Source of the DNA: Plasmodium vivax
Lineage: Eukaryota; Apicomplexa; Aconoidasida; Haemosporida; Plasmodiidae
Direction of reading: 5' to 3'
Length of the DNA: 64,000 nucleotides
NCBI RefSeq assembly: GCF_000002415.2
Contig: NC_009918.1
Span: 1,302,001 to 1,366,000 of the forward strand
Notes under the pieces: model-generated
Seen by the model: only the letters and a program-made list of their open reading frames with translations
Database searches by the model: none
What the model was told of the DNA's origin: nothing
Translations under genes and position numbers: made by a program
Part shown: positions 1 through 9,630 of the stretch, piece by piece
Position numbering within the stretch: position 1 is the first letter of the stretch
Layout: the number at the start of each line of letters is the position of its first letter

Positions 1-1
1 G

Positions 2-3000
2 AAGAACGGCGCGAAGAACGGCGCGAGGAGCGGCGCCAAGAACGGGGGAAAGGGCGGCCCCAAGAACGCGGGAAAGAGCAGCGCGAAGGGCGCTGGGAAG
101 AGCGGCGGGAAAGGCACTGGGAAGGGGGGCGGCCGGGGAAGCGCCAAGGGGGGCAGCAAGGAAAACGGCAAGGAAAGCGGCAAAGATAATGCCAACGAAA
201 ACGGCAAACTTGCTCCTAGTGACAGTCTGCCCACGCTTAACGAACCGAGCGCGACTAAAGACACGGGCAAGACGAAGCAACCACCCGTGCCGCCCACGAA
301 CCCGTTCAATGCCCCCTCCCAGGAAGCCAGCAGCGTAGACCAACAGATGCAGAACCTCAGCAAAAATGAGTTCTTCCTAAGCAACAGACAGAAATCGCTA
401 CCCATAAAAAATATAGCCAAGACGAATAAAATAACAAAGTATAAAACGTCAATAAGTGTGTCCAATTTTTCTCGAGAGCTATTTAAAAATAATAGCATTT
501 TAAATTATTTATCAAATGGCAATAATTACCATGCCAATAATGCACTAGAAAAAGTGCCCCTGAAAAATGGCCTACCTGTGGGTAACTTGGCTGTAGGGGA
601 CCAGGAGGCAGCATATGCTGCCCCCCTGGAAGGAGATGCCACTGTAGATAGTAAGAATCGCCAACCGGATGAACAGGTACCCGGCATGCATAGCAGTGCA
701 ATGAATAATGACATGATGGTGCCCCTTCACATGTCAAATGGACAGCATGTGCTAAGCCATGACTCAGGCAGCTTCCCAAACAAGAAACAGAAGCTGGTAA
801 ACACGAAATATAATGGCACCCCAAGTAAAAATGCGACGCTGGAAAATTTGAACAAGTGCTTTATTAACCAAACAGGTTCTCCAGTCAATGCCGTGCAGGA
901 TTACTATATGCTTAACCAGTCTCCGGCGAAGTGGAACAAGGGTTTACCCAACGCGGAAGGCATGAAATCGAATGCTTCTTCGTTTTCCTACCAACAGATG
1001 CAGAATTGGGGAGACCCCCAATTTGTCAACAAGGGGGACACCCCGCCTCTTATCAGTACGAACGTACAGGTGCCCATCTCAAGTGCGGGCGGCGCGCACA
1101 GCTCCTCCAGGAATGGCAGCGCGAAGAACAACAACTCCAAGGGGGGCAGAACCTCCAAGAACGGCAGCTCGAACAGCGCCCTGGTGCACACCGCAGGCAG
1201 CGGAATTGGCGCAGTTAGCGCAGTTAGCGGTGTTAGCAACGGTTTCGGTAACAACAGCCTCGGCAACAACACCCTCAGCAACAACGGCCTCGGCAACGGC
1301 GGGGTGCCCCTGTTCGCGCGGCCAAACGGTGAAGAGGAAAAATTCGCGTCGCCCATGCACGCCGCCTCGCAAAGCGGCAAGTACATACCGCCCAACGGCA
1401 GCAACGGGCAGATGGGGCAGATCTCGCAACTATCGCCAACATCGCAAATTTCGCCAATTGCGCACAGCAAGCCTGCCATGTACGAGCCCCCAGAGCTGTG
1501 TGCCAAGAATGTGCCGGCGAACAACCTTCCGAGCAGTAGCTCCAATTCGCGCCAAATGGAGGTTGCGCCCAGCGGGTCAGGCAAGAAGATGCAGCAGATG
1601 CAGCAGATTCAGCAGATGCCGCAAATCCCGCAAGTGCCGCAAATCCCTATGAACAACAATGCCCTAAACGCGGAAAAGAAAATGTACTCCATGTATAAAG
1701 AAAATCAAGCAAGAGGAGGGGCGGTCGGGTCAACTGCAGTGCCGGGGCCATCCGCCTCCTCCTCAATAAGCAGAATAAACGATGACGCATTTTCCATCAA
1801 ATCGGCAACCCCAAGTAACTACTCAGCAGGGTATGGAGCGAACCAACCAGTAATGCAAGAAGGGGATGCAAAAACGAGAATTCTACACGAACAAATGATG
1901 AACAATCAAGACCTGTTAAGTTCTGACCAGAAACTTTTTCTTGATGTTAGCAACAAAGGTAATACCATTGCAAATTATAATTACCCTACCATGGCAAGGT
2001 ACCCTAGCAACAGCATTCAAAATGTGAATCCTCTAAGTAGTGACAATAGCAGATCAAATTTAGGAGCTAATTATAGCCATGGGAATTTGCAAAATATGAA
2101 CCCTAATTTTGTACCCTCTAATGTAATGCACAGCCAGAGTAACACCTCACCAAACAATGGAAGGTCATTGCTGCACCACCCTGTTCACTCTCTTTCTAAC
2201 TTGGTAAATATAAACAGCAACAAATTAGACAGCACTGACCCGTTGAATTTTTCGAATGATTCGTTTAATAAAAATATGAGTTGCTCAAATTTGAGTAGTG
2301 TAAAGAGCGATGGCAATGATGAGAAGCGGAACCTCTCCTCTGGTGCCTTAAAGGCCGGTGCAGATGGCAGTTCGCACGTGTTTCAGAGCATACTGCAGGC
2401 GAAGCACCAAAGCGACCTGCAGGGCTCCATCCCAGAGAACCTCAAAGCGCAGCCGAGTTTCGTGAATAGTAGTAGCGGCGGCGCCGTTAGTAATGCCATC
2501 AGTAGTGGTATCGGTAGTGGTATCGGTAGTGGTATCGGTAGCGGCATCAACAGCGGCATCAACAGCGGTGGCGTCGGTTTTGTCGACGCCGGCGCAATGT
2601 CCGCCCTGCAACAGCCCCACATGCACATGAACGACCCCCAAAACAATTACATTTTTAGCGCCAGCGAAAGAGACCCCAACAGCCTCGCAAACATGAGCCC
2701 CCAAGGATCGAATGCACAGGGATTCAGCCAGCCCAGTCAGCCGGGTCAGCCAAATCAGCCAAGTCAACCAGGTCAACCAGGTCAACCGAACCAGCAGAAC
2801 ATCAACGTGAACGGCGTGAAGTACCAGAGCGCAAACGTGCCGAATAGGAAACAGGGAGGAAGCGTCAATTCCTACGTCAACCAGATGAACTTCATTCTCC
2901 AAGTGCTGAATCAGTTAAATGCGACCTCGAAAGGAAGTAATTCGCCAAACGGGAACCAGCAGGGAGTGGGGAAGCCCGCTATGGAGCAGCCCGCTGCGAA

Positions 3001-4924
3001 CCAGCCGAGCGGCAGCCAGATGGGCATGAGTCAGACGAGCGGCAGCCAGATGGGCATGACTCAGCCGAGCGGCAGCCAGATGGGCATGACTCAGCCGAGC
3101 GGCAGCCAGATGGGAATGAATCAAATGAACGGCAACCAGTTGGGCATGAATCAACCAAGTATGACCCACCCGGGGATGACACAACCAAACATGGCTCAGC
3201 CAAACATGCCTCAGCCAAACATGCCTCAACCAAACATGCCTCAGCCAAACATGCCTCAGCCAAACATGACGGCGCCTATCTTTGGCCACACAACCAGCAG
3301 TGTCGCCTCGCCAAATGGGAACAAGAGCATGAATATATCCCCATTTCACTCGCCAACTATGAAGGGAAAAGGCGTTAAGCAACCATTTAGCGATAGTAGT
3401 GTAAACAGCCAGAATATGATAAACATGGGCACCAAGGGGAACTTACCAAAAAACATCATTCAGAAGATGCCTCCGAAAAATATATTCCCATCACAAGATC
3501 TTATTCAACAGAAGTTACTACAACAACAACAGGAGCTACTGCAGCAGAAGTTACAGCAGCAAAAAATGCAGCAGGAATTATTTCAGAAGGCTTACAGTGA
3601 GAAAGAAAACCAGGCAAGTCCAGCCCAAGGGGCATTTCAGGAAATGCATAACCAGTGCCCACCTGACAACCTAATGCAGAATGATCAAGTGAGGCAGCAG
3701 AAGTTGCTTCAGAAACTCCAGCAGGAGCAAATACAGAAGCAGCTTCAGCAGTTGCACTCCCAGCAACAGTTCCAGGTGCACCAGATGCAGCAGCAGGTGC
3801 ATTCGCAGCAGATGAGTTCGCAGCAGGGACCGTCACCACCGAAGGCGCAGCAGATGAAGCAGCACTTGCATGCGGGGCAGATGAGCCCCCAACAGATGAG
3901 TCCTCAGCAGATGAGCAGCCAACAGATGAACCCACAGCAAATGAGCCCCCAACAAATGAACCCACAGCAAATGAGCCCCCAACAAATGAACCCACAGCAA
4001 ATGAACCCCCAACAGATGAACCCCCAACAGATGAACCCCCAACAAATGAACCCCCAACAAATGAACCCCCAACAGATGAGCCCCCAACATATAACCGCTC
4101 AACAGCTACACCCACAGCAACTGCACCCCCAACAGTTGCAGCAAATTCAAATGCAGAAGCTCCAGTACCAGCAGCAGGAGTTGAAGAAACATATGGAGCA
4201 GCTGCAGCAAAAGATCCCCCTGTCTCAGCAGAAGTTGCACCAGCTGTATAATATGAAACAAAATATGATGTTAAGTGAAGAGAACGAGAAGAAAAACAAA
4301 CAGAGGCAAATTAGCTTTCCCCTAAATTCGCACGTGCCCAACATGCACAATTTGCAGCAACTGAACAAAGGCGATGAGCTTCTCTCGAAGGAAAATCTGA
4401 ACAGCAGTATGGGAGGAAGCATGAGCGGAGGTATGGGAGGCATGGGAAGCATAGGAAGCATGGGCGGGTTGAGCAACCTGGGCGGAAGCAACATGGGGGG
4501 AAGCAACATGGGGGGAAGCAACATGGGCGGAAACACCATGGGGGGAAGCAACATGGGAGGAAGCAGCATGGGGGGAAACTCCATGGGCGGCAACTTGAGC
4601 GAAAGTGCGCTGTACATGATAAATAGGAAGATGTCAAATAACCTGAACAAGCTGAACAACGCGGATCACTTTTTTTCCTACGACTCCTTTCAGCAGTCGC
4701 TTCCCCAGAGCAAAATTGACGTAAAAGACATGAGGGCGCATGACGGGAAGAGTATAAATGAAAATAATATGTTGTTAAACCCAGCCCAGGCAAGAGACAT
4801 GTGCAGCAACAATATGCCCCCTCGCGTTCTGCCCAACAATATGCCTCCATATATCTCTCCCAACTCTCCATATAAAATGAATCATCATAATAAAAACAAC
4901 ATGAACAATAACCAGCAGCAGTAG
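2..4924 (+). CDS. Large Q/N/G-rich repeat protein, 5' end outside window (partial)
   Basis: The frame is open from base 2 to the TAG ending at 4924, giving 1640 residues of a protein whose start lies outside the window. The first in-frame codon that could mimic a start (GTG at 287) is not credible in a eukaryote, and the upstream codons continue in coding style as Lys-Asn-Gly-Ala repeats (2-180). I see no catalytic domain. The protein is a chain of low-complexity blocks: GSGIGSGI-type repeats (2500-2570), QPGQPNQP (2718-2795), SGSQMGMTQP decapeptides (3003-3120), NMPQP pentapeptides (3186-3270), long Gln-rich helices (3500-3830), MNPQQ/MSPQQ pentapeptides (3877-4090) and GGSNM repeats (4420-4600). 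A less repetitive stretch near 370-560 (NFSRELFKNNSILNYLSNGN) may be a conserved island. The Gln-rich blocks suggest coiled-coil or prion-like interaction regions, but this is inference. By position it matches a conserved Plasmodium protein of unknown function upstream of CBF5. Confidence 0.85.
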   Translation, partial: KNGAKNGARSGAKNGGKGGPKNAGKSSAKGAGKSGGKGTGKGGGRGSAKGGSKENGKESGKDNANENGKLAPSDSLPTLNEPSATKDTGKTKQPPVPPTNPFNAPSQEASSVDQQMQNLSKNEFFLSNRQKSLPIKNIAKTNKITKYKTSISVSNFSRELFKNNSILNYLSNGNNYHANNALEKVPLKNGLPVGNLAVGDQEAAYAAPLEGDATVDSKNRQPDEQVPGMHSSAMNNDMMVPLHMSNGQHVLSHDSGSFPNKKQKLVNTKYNGTPSKNATLENLNKCFINQTGSPVNAVQDYYMLNQSPAKWNKGLPNAEGMKSNASSFSYQQMQNWGDPQFVNKGDTPPLISTNVQVPISSAGGAHSSSRNGSAKNNNSKGGRTSKNGSSNSALVHTAGSGIGAVSAVSGVSNGFGNNSLGNNTLSNNGLGNGGVPLFARPNGEEEKFASPMHAASQSGKYIPPNGSNGQMGQISQLSPTSQISPIAHSKPAMYEPPELCAKNVPANNLPSSSSNSRQMEVAPSGSGKKMQQMQQIQQMPQIPQVPQIPMNNNALNAEKKMYSMYKENQARGGAVGSTAVPGPSASSSISRINDDAFSIKSATPSNYSAGYGANQPVMQEGDAKTRILHEQMMNNQDLLSSDQKLFLDVSNKGNTIANYNYPTMARYPSNSIQNVNPLSSDNSRSNLGANYSHGNLQNMNPNFVPSNVMHSQSNTSPNNGRSLLHHPVHSLSNLVNINSNKLDSTDPLNFSNDSFNKNMSCSNLSSVKSDGNDEKRNLSSGALKAGADGSSHVFQSILQAKHQSDLQGSIPENLKAQPSFVNSSSGGAVSNAISSGIGSGIGSGIGSGINSGINSGGVGFVDAGAMSALQQPHMHMNDPQNNYIFSASERDPNSLANMSPQGSNAQGFSQPSQPGQPNQPSQPGQPGQPNQQNINVNGVKYQSANVPNRKQGGSVNSYVNQMNFILQVLNQLNATSKGSNSPNGNQQGVGKPAMEQPAANQPSGSQMGMSQTSGSQMGMTQPSGSQMGMTQPSGSQMGMNQMNGNQLGMNQPSMTHPGMTQPNMAQPNMPQPNMPQPNMPQPNMPQPNMTAPIFGHTTSSVASPNGNKSMNISPFHSPTMKGKGVKQPFSDSSVNSQNMINMGTKGNLPKNIIQKMPPKNIFPSQDLIQQKLLQQQQELLQQKLQQQKMQQELFQKAYSEKENQASPAQGAFQEMHNQCPPDNLMQNDQVRQQKLLQKLQQEQIQKQLQQLHSQQQFQVHQMQQQVHSQQMSSQQGPSPPKAQQMKQHLHAGQMSPQQMSPQQMSSQQMNPQQMSPQQMNPQQMSPQQMNPQQMNPQQMNPQQMNPQQMNPQQMNPQQMSPQHITAQQLHPQQLHPQQLQQIQMQKLQYQQQELKKHMEQLQQKIPLSQQKLHQLYNMKQNMMLSEENEKKNKQRQISFPLNSHVPNMHNLQQLNKGDELLSKENLNSSMGGSMSGGMGGMGSIGSMGGLSNLGGSNMGGSNMGGSNMGGNTMGGSNMGGSSMGGNSMGGNLSESALYMINRKMSNNLNKLNNADHFFSYDSFQQSLPQSKIDVKDMRAHDGKSINENNMLLNPAQARDMCSNNMPPRVLPNNMPPYISPNSPYKMNHHNKNNMNNNQQQ
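3003..3275 (+). repeat. Coding decapeptide (SGSQMGMTQP) and pentapeptide (NMPQP) repeats
   Basis: Four near-identical 30-base units encode a Ser-Gly-Ser-Gln-Met-Gly-Met-(Ser/Thr)-Gln-(Thr/Pro) decapeptide. After a short spacer come about five 15-base units encoding Asn-Met-Pro-Gln-Pro. Both lie within the partial Q-rich protein and are expected to vary in copy number between isolates. Confidence 0.85.
3877..4090 (+). repeat. Coding pentapeptide repeat (MNPQQ / MSPQQ)
   Basis: About fourteen tandem 15-base units encode Met-Asn/Ser-Pro-Gln-Gln. Neighbouring units differ mostly at the Asn/Ser codon and at synonymous third positions (caa/cag, ccc/cca). This fits slippage or unequal exchange followed by drift. 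Reading frames on the other strand across this block are artefacts of the periodicity. Confidence 0.9.
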
Positions 4925-7169
4925 AGCAAAAAAAAAAAGGTGTAAACTTTTGCCAAGCGAGTTTACTCCTCAGGAGTGAAAAGCGCGCTCTGTAAGAAGC
5001 GTTATGTGTGCCTATTCGATCGGATGGATATGCTTCTCTATATGCTTGTACATACTGAACGGGTTGGGGAGGAGAATAACGATCCTGTGGCGAGTAGTAG
5101 ATGCTCAGCTGGTGTTAACCATCGGACGGAGGACGCAATGTGCTGAGTAATGTATTGTGTGCAATGGAAGAGGCGCCTTAACGATTTGTACATGCACACA
5201 TTTATGTCACATGTGGTGGCTTTATTTTACCCCTTTCGCGCGCGCCCCACAACAGAACAAACAGGAAGGAACCTCGAATTGAACGCGCCGAAAAAAGGGG
5301 GCCTTTTTTTTATTTTTAAATTTTGAAGGGAAGAGGCGAGCATATTATAAACTTTTTTTTTTTTTTTTTTTTTTTTAATGTAGCCATTATCTTTAAAATT
5401 TGTTTGACTGTCATGGCAAAAAAAATACCTGTGTGGCAAAATCATTTGCCCCAACTGTGTATTGTTTCCGAACATTTGTTCCTTTTCAAAAAACGCATGT
5501 CATTTTTGTCGTCTCTGCGGTTTGCTGCGTGTATGTGTATATCTACGTATATGTTTTTATGTGTATGTATATTATTTATGTGTATGTGTTTATGTGTACA
5601 TTCACCTGTAGCAGCCGTGTGCGTTCTTCGCCCCCTTGGGTACGGAGCCTCACACAGCTGCCTACACTCAGGACGTGTTTACAAAAGGAAGCGCTTATGA
5701 ATTCATGAAGTCATAGGAGAAGAGAGGCTTTCTCCTTTTCTTCGTCTTTTTTTTTTCCCCCATTTTGATGCTATTTAAAGCGTACATTTATTTTTTAATT
5801 CACATTTTTTATTCCCCCTTTTATTAAATTTCCCCCTGTTTTTTTTTTTTTTTTTTGTTTTTTAAATAAAAAATTTTGATGACGAAGCGATTCGTCGCTT
5901 GTTTTTAAAATCTTTATGAATGGAAAAGGGAGAAAGACCCATTCAAGAGGAAAAGCGCAAAAATCGAGAAGGGTGCGTCAGCAAGTGGATGTAAATGCAT
6001 GCGCCCACATAATGCATACGTATCATTACGCCAGAATGTATATAAACGGTCATAGGAAAAAAAAAAAAAAGCTGCAACCCGCTTGGCAGCTGCGTCGGTC
6101 GTTCTAATCTACATACACGCTACGAAAAAGGCGGAGTATTTCCCCCCTTCACCATTTTCTTTATTTTGTGTGCTTCGAATAAGCTGTAAAAAAAATGAAG
6201 ATAAGATAAGCAGCCTAGTGGAGAACGCCCAGCGTAACCGCAGATGTATAGACGTATCCATTATATGTACGTTTATACGTGCATGCAAAACCCGTTTTAT
6301 CAATTAATATTTCACGTTGAGCTAATTCGCTCATACTGTTCACGAAGGTGGCCTTTGCACGGGCGCTCCAACGATGTTGCATTTTTTTGCAAGAAAGAAA
6401 AAGCGGCGTTGTTTCACTGTAGCGGCGAGGCATATGCATTTTGCCATTTCAAGCGCATATGTTTACATAGTTACATACATATACACTTTTGGGCCATTTA
6501 CATTGGAGGAGTGAATGTTGTTTCTCGGTGACCGCCCAGGGGGGAATGGTCGTGGAACGCTGCAGAAAATAATTATTTACGCGCTGCAAACGGGGAAGCC
6601 CTGCTATTATATATGCATTTTTGAAGGGTGCGCCCAGAACATGCTGGAGACCGCAAAAATGAAATTAACTCATTTGTGAGTTGCGAAGTCGCTATTTAAG
6701 TTGTTATATACGTCGCTTTTGTTGTCCCTTTTGTTATCCCTTTTGTTGTCATGTTGCCACTAACCGCTACTGCTGCGCCGTAGCACGACGAAACGACGAA
6801 CAAAACATGCGGCAAAAATTTGCCAGCGAAAAGGAAAAAAAAAAAAAAAAAACATTTTGCAAACCACAGTTTGTAGTTGCGATCAACGAAGGGGAGTCAT
6901 CAAATCAGGCATCCGCCATTCGTTAAAAAGAAAAAAAAAAAGAAACGCAATAACAACACGACGGAGGTTAACCCAACTGTGGTGAGAGAAGCATAACCTG
7001 GGGAAAAGAATGCGAACGTGCTACAAACGAAAGCCGGTGTAGTTGTGCCCCCTGCTGAAAAATTGAAGGGCAAGCGGTTGACTTCCCCTTTTAGCATTAA
7101 ATCGCGCGTAGGCTCCGCCGACAATCTGCCGAAAATCTGCGTACCCCCGCAAAGGTATCACCACCCGTA
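4925..7169. other. Intergenic region between Q-rich gene and CBF5
   Basis: This 2.2 kb region carries no supported gene. It holds the 3' flank of the Q-rich gene and the promoter/5' leader of CBF5. There are T tracts at 5351-5376 and 5841-5855, A tracts at 6057-6070, 6836-6852 and 6929-6940, and a GT/AT-rich simple region (5525-5605, repeated gtatgtgt-like words). Short open frames (such as 5323-5700 and 6244-6531) run through homopolymers and show no coding character. Confidence 0.7.
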
Positions 7170-8606
7170 ATGCCAACCAACATGGGAGACGCAGCGGGGA
7201 AGGCGAACTGCCAAATCGAGCCGGAGAGAAAAGAAGCAGTGATAGATACATCCAACTGGCCACTCCTGCTAAGGAACTATGACAAACTGAACGTCCGAAG
7301 TTCCCACTTCACGCCCCTGCCAATGGGAAACTCCCCCTACTCGCGCAATTTAGAAGAGTACCTAAAATATGGGATCATCAATTTGGATAAACCCAGTAAC
7401 CCCTCCTCCCATGAAGTCGTTTCTTGGATAAGGAAAATCCTAAGGTGTGAAAAAACAGGACACAGTGGTACCTTAGACCCCAAGGTGACGGGTGTATTAC
7501 TCGTATGTTTAAATAGAGCAACCCGGTTGGTAAAATCACAGCAGGAATCTGGAAAGGAATACGTATGTGTATGTAAATTTCATTCTAAGCCCAAAAGTCT
7601 TGAAGAAGTAAAGCTAGTACTAAATAATTTCCATGGGGCTATTTTCCAAAGGCCCCCATTAATATGTGCTGTCAAAAGGCAATTAAGAGTGCGAACGATT
7701 TATGATTCGAAACTGTTAGATTATGATGATACTAATAACGTCTGTGTATTTTGGGTAAAGTGTCAAGCAGGAACTTACATAAGGACGTTGTGTGAGCATA
7801 TAGGGTTGCTCCTAGGAGTAGGGGCACACATGCAAGAATTGAGGAGAGTAAAATCTGGAAATATGACAGAGTATGATAATATGTGTACGCTACATGACAT
7901 TTTGGATGCCCAACATGTGTATGATACTACTGGGGATGAAACTTACCTGAGGAGAATTATCACCCCGTTGGAGAAGCTTCTTATAAACTTCCCCAGGATA
8001 GTTATAAAGGACAGTGCCGTGAATGCCATCTGCTACGGAGCTAAATTGACCATCCCTGGGGTTTTACGATTCGACAATAATATTGATATGTACGCCGAAA
8101 TTGTTTTAATGACGACGAAAGGTGAAGCAGTTGCCTTGGCCATTGCCCAAATGACTGCAAGTGTCATCGCCACTGTCGACCATGGTGTTGTTGCTCTCAC
8201 CAAGAGGGTTATTATGGATAGAGATACCTACGATGTGAAGTGGGGGTTTGGTACCAGATCTATGGAAAAAAAAAAATTAATTCTTGCCGGTCTGCTTGAT
8301 AAGCATGGAAAGCCAAATGAAAAAACACCACTCAGTTGGATCAAAAGTGAAGGTTACGTTCCCAAACTGGTTGGCGATACGGCCATTTATACGCTCAACG
8401 CGGATGGCAGTAACAATGAGGTGCAAGAAAATGCCAAGAATGTGGGGGGTGATAATAATAACCCTGTGGGGGGAACCTCCTCTTTCAATGTAAGCGATGG
8501 TGAAAGTAAAAAAAAAAAGGATGGTGAGGGGGCGGAAGAAAATGACAACAACGCAGGTGAGCAGTCCGACTCGGGGGTGGTCAAAAAGAAGAGGAAAAAA
8601 AATTAA
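7170..8606 (+). CDS. CBF5: H/ACA snoRNP pseudouridine synthase CBF5/dyskerin
   Basis: A single-exon gene encodes 478 residues, typical for CBF5. The protein is the catalytic subunit of H/ACA ribonucleoproteins and converts uridine to pseudouridine in rRNA and snRNA in the nucleolus. A dyskerin-like N-terminal segment leads into the TruB fold with the catalytic motif HSGTLDPKVTG, whose Asp is residue 103. The conserved KEYVCVCKFHSK and CQAGTYIRTLCEHIG stretches follow. A PUA RNA-binding domain spans about residues 270-345 (RIVIKDSAVNAICYGAKLTIPGVLRF onward), and the C-terminus (about 455-478) is a Lys/Arg-rich tail like those of other eukaryotic CBF5 proteins. Start: ATG at 7170, with a second in-frame ATG at 7182, so the exact start is uncertain by four residues. 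It converges on the CNB-protein gene on the other strand. Confidence 0.97.
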   Translation: MPTNMGDAAGKANCQIEPERKEAVIDTSNWPLLLRNYDKLNVRSSHFTPLPMGNSPYSRNLEEYLKYGIINLDKPSNPSSHEVVSWIRKILRCEKTGHSGTLDPKVTGVLLVCLNRATRLVKSQQESGKEYVCVCKFHSKPKSLEEVKLVLNNFHGAIFQRPPLICAVKRQLRVRTIYDSKLLDYDDTNNVCVFWVKCQAGTYIRTLCEHIGLLLGVGAHMQELRRVKSGNMTEYDNMCTLHDILDAQHVYDTTGDETYLRRIITPLEKLLINFPRIVIKDSAVNAICYGAKLTIPGVLRFDNNIDMYAEIVLMTTKGEAVALAIAQMTASVIATVDHGVVALTKRVIMDRDTYDVKWGFGTRSMEKKKLILAGLLDKHGKPNEKTPLSWIKSEGYVPKLVGDTAIYTLNADGSNNEVQENAKNVGGDNNNPVGGTSSFNVSDGESKKKKDGEGAEENDNNAGEQSDSGVVKKKRKKN

Positions 8607-9630
8607 GTCCACTTCACTGACGAGTAATATATGGAACTTTCTCGAGGGGCACACATATATGCTTGCGTCTTCAGAGGCGCAACCCGATTTTACGCCTTCC
8701 CAAGGGGGGGAACCCATTTTTCAGTAGTGCCGCCGCGGGGATCGCTAGGAGTTTTTTGCAAAAAAGCGCATGGGCACCTGTGTATATAAAGACATACACG
8801 TTTGTGCGTATGTACGTTTGTGTGTGCCTTTGCGACAATTTTTTATGTGTACATGTTTGCATGGTGATGGAGCTAACTGGTGGCGAGTTGCTCCCATCTC
8901 ACTGCGTTTTGCCCCTAACCCTGTCCCCTCTACCCTTCGCGTTTCTTCCTTTTCAAGTGTTCCCCCGTTCGTTGAACCGTTAAAACACACAAAAAAAAAA
9001 CTCCCTTTTGAATTTAAAACATTTGAACCGTAAAACGTGGCAGACGTGGCAAAAGGTCTTTAAAATAAAATCGTCCGCTAAAGTTCGCTCTTCAAGCGGG
9101 GTTCAAACTGCGCCTTTTTTTACGCGGCCACTTCGCCAAGAGGGTAAGGCGGTACCCGCCACCTCCGGGTAACAGAATAAGCAAAAAACAGATCAGATTT
9201 AACCACCGTTAGGTTGCTTACCCGTAGCTGCTTTCTCCATATTGCCTACATTATGCCACATGACCCCCTTTTTCGCGTCGGTAAGCGGGAGGCCACTCCC
9301 CAGCGGCAGCGCCGACTTTATTAAAAAATTTAAAAAAATTCCACGCAGGTTTTCAAAAAAGTTCTCACGAAGTGTGCAGTTCGAGAGTGAAACGAAAAAA
9401 TTGTGCAAAATGGCCGTCCCTTCAAAGGGGGCTTAGGCAAAAAAGACAAAAAAAAAAAAAACAAAGCAGTTTCGTGCGGCCAATTCAAGCGCACCTTGTG
9501 CGTTCTGCCATGATCGCGGCATGGGCACTCACTTTGTTGATTCCCCATCGAACTCTATGCCAGTGGTTCGTGCCAAACGGAGGGGGAGTGCCCTCTTCAC
9601 AACTGCAGCTCGCCTCCTCGTGGGACCTCC
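8607..9630. other. Convergent intergenic region, CBF5 / EPAC 3' flanks
   Basis: About 1 kb separates the CBF5 stop from the EPAC stop on the opposite strand. No gene is supported. It contains poly-A tracts (for example 8989-9000 and 9449-9461), a GT-rich word run near 8805-8850 and AT-rich stretches expected of 3' UTRs. A 69-codon open stretch on the minus strand (9199-9408, starting with a non-ATG codon) lies just beyond the EPAC stop. A splice from a GTGAGG at the end of EPAC into it is conceivable, but its translation looks like chance. Confidence 0.6.

Noticed and set aside
3501..4115. Minus-strand 204-codon Gly/Ser/Val-rich open frame
   Set aside because: Shadow of the MNPQQ and Gln-rich repeats of the plus-strand gene.
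287..4924. Start of the Q-rich gene at GTG 287
   Set aside because: GTG is not a normal nuclear start in Plasmodium and the same frame is open and coding-like back to base 2; the gene is simply cut by the window edge.
9095..9125. Possible tRNA (ggttcaaac resembling a B box followed by T7)
   Set aside because: The arm after the loop does not end in CC, no A box or acceptor-stem pairing is found upstream; not a tRNA.
9199..9408. Possible extra 3' exon of the EPAC gene
   Set aside because: A GTGAGG occurs at the EPAC stop and an acceptor exists upstream of this frame, but the translation shows no coding character and the existing Lys-rich tail is a plausible natural end.
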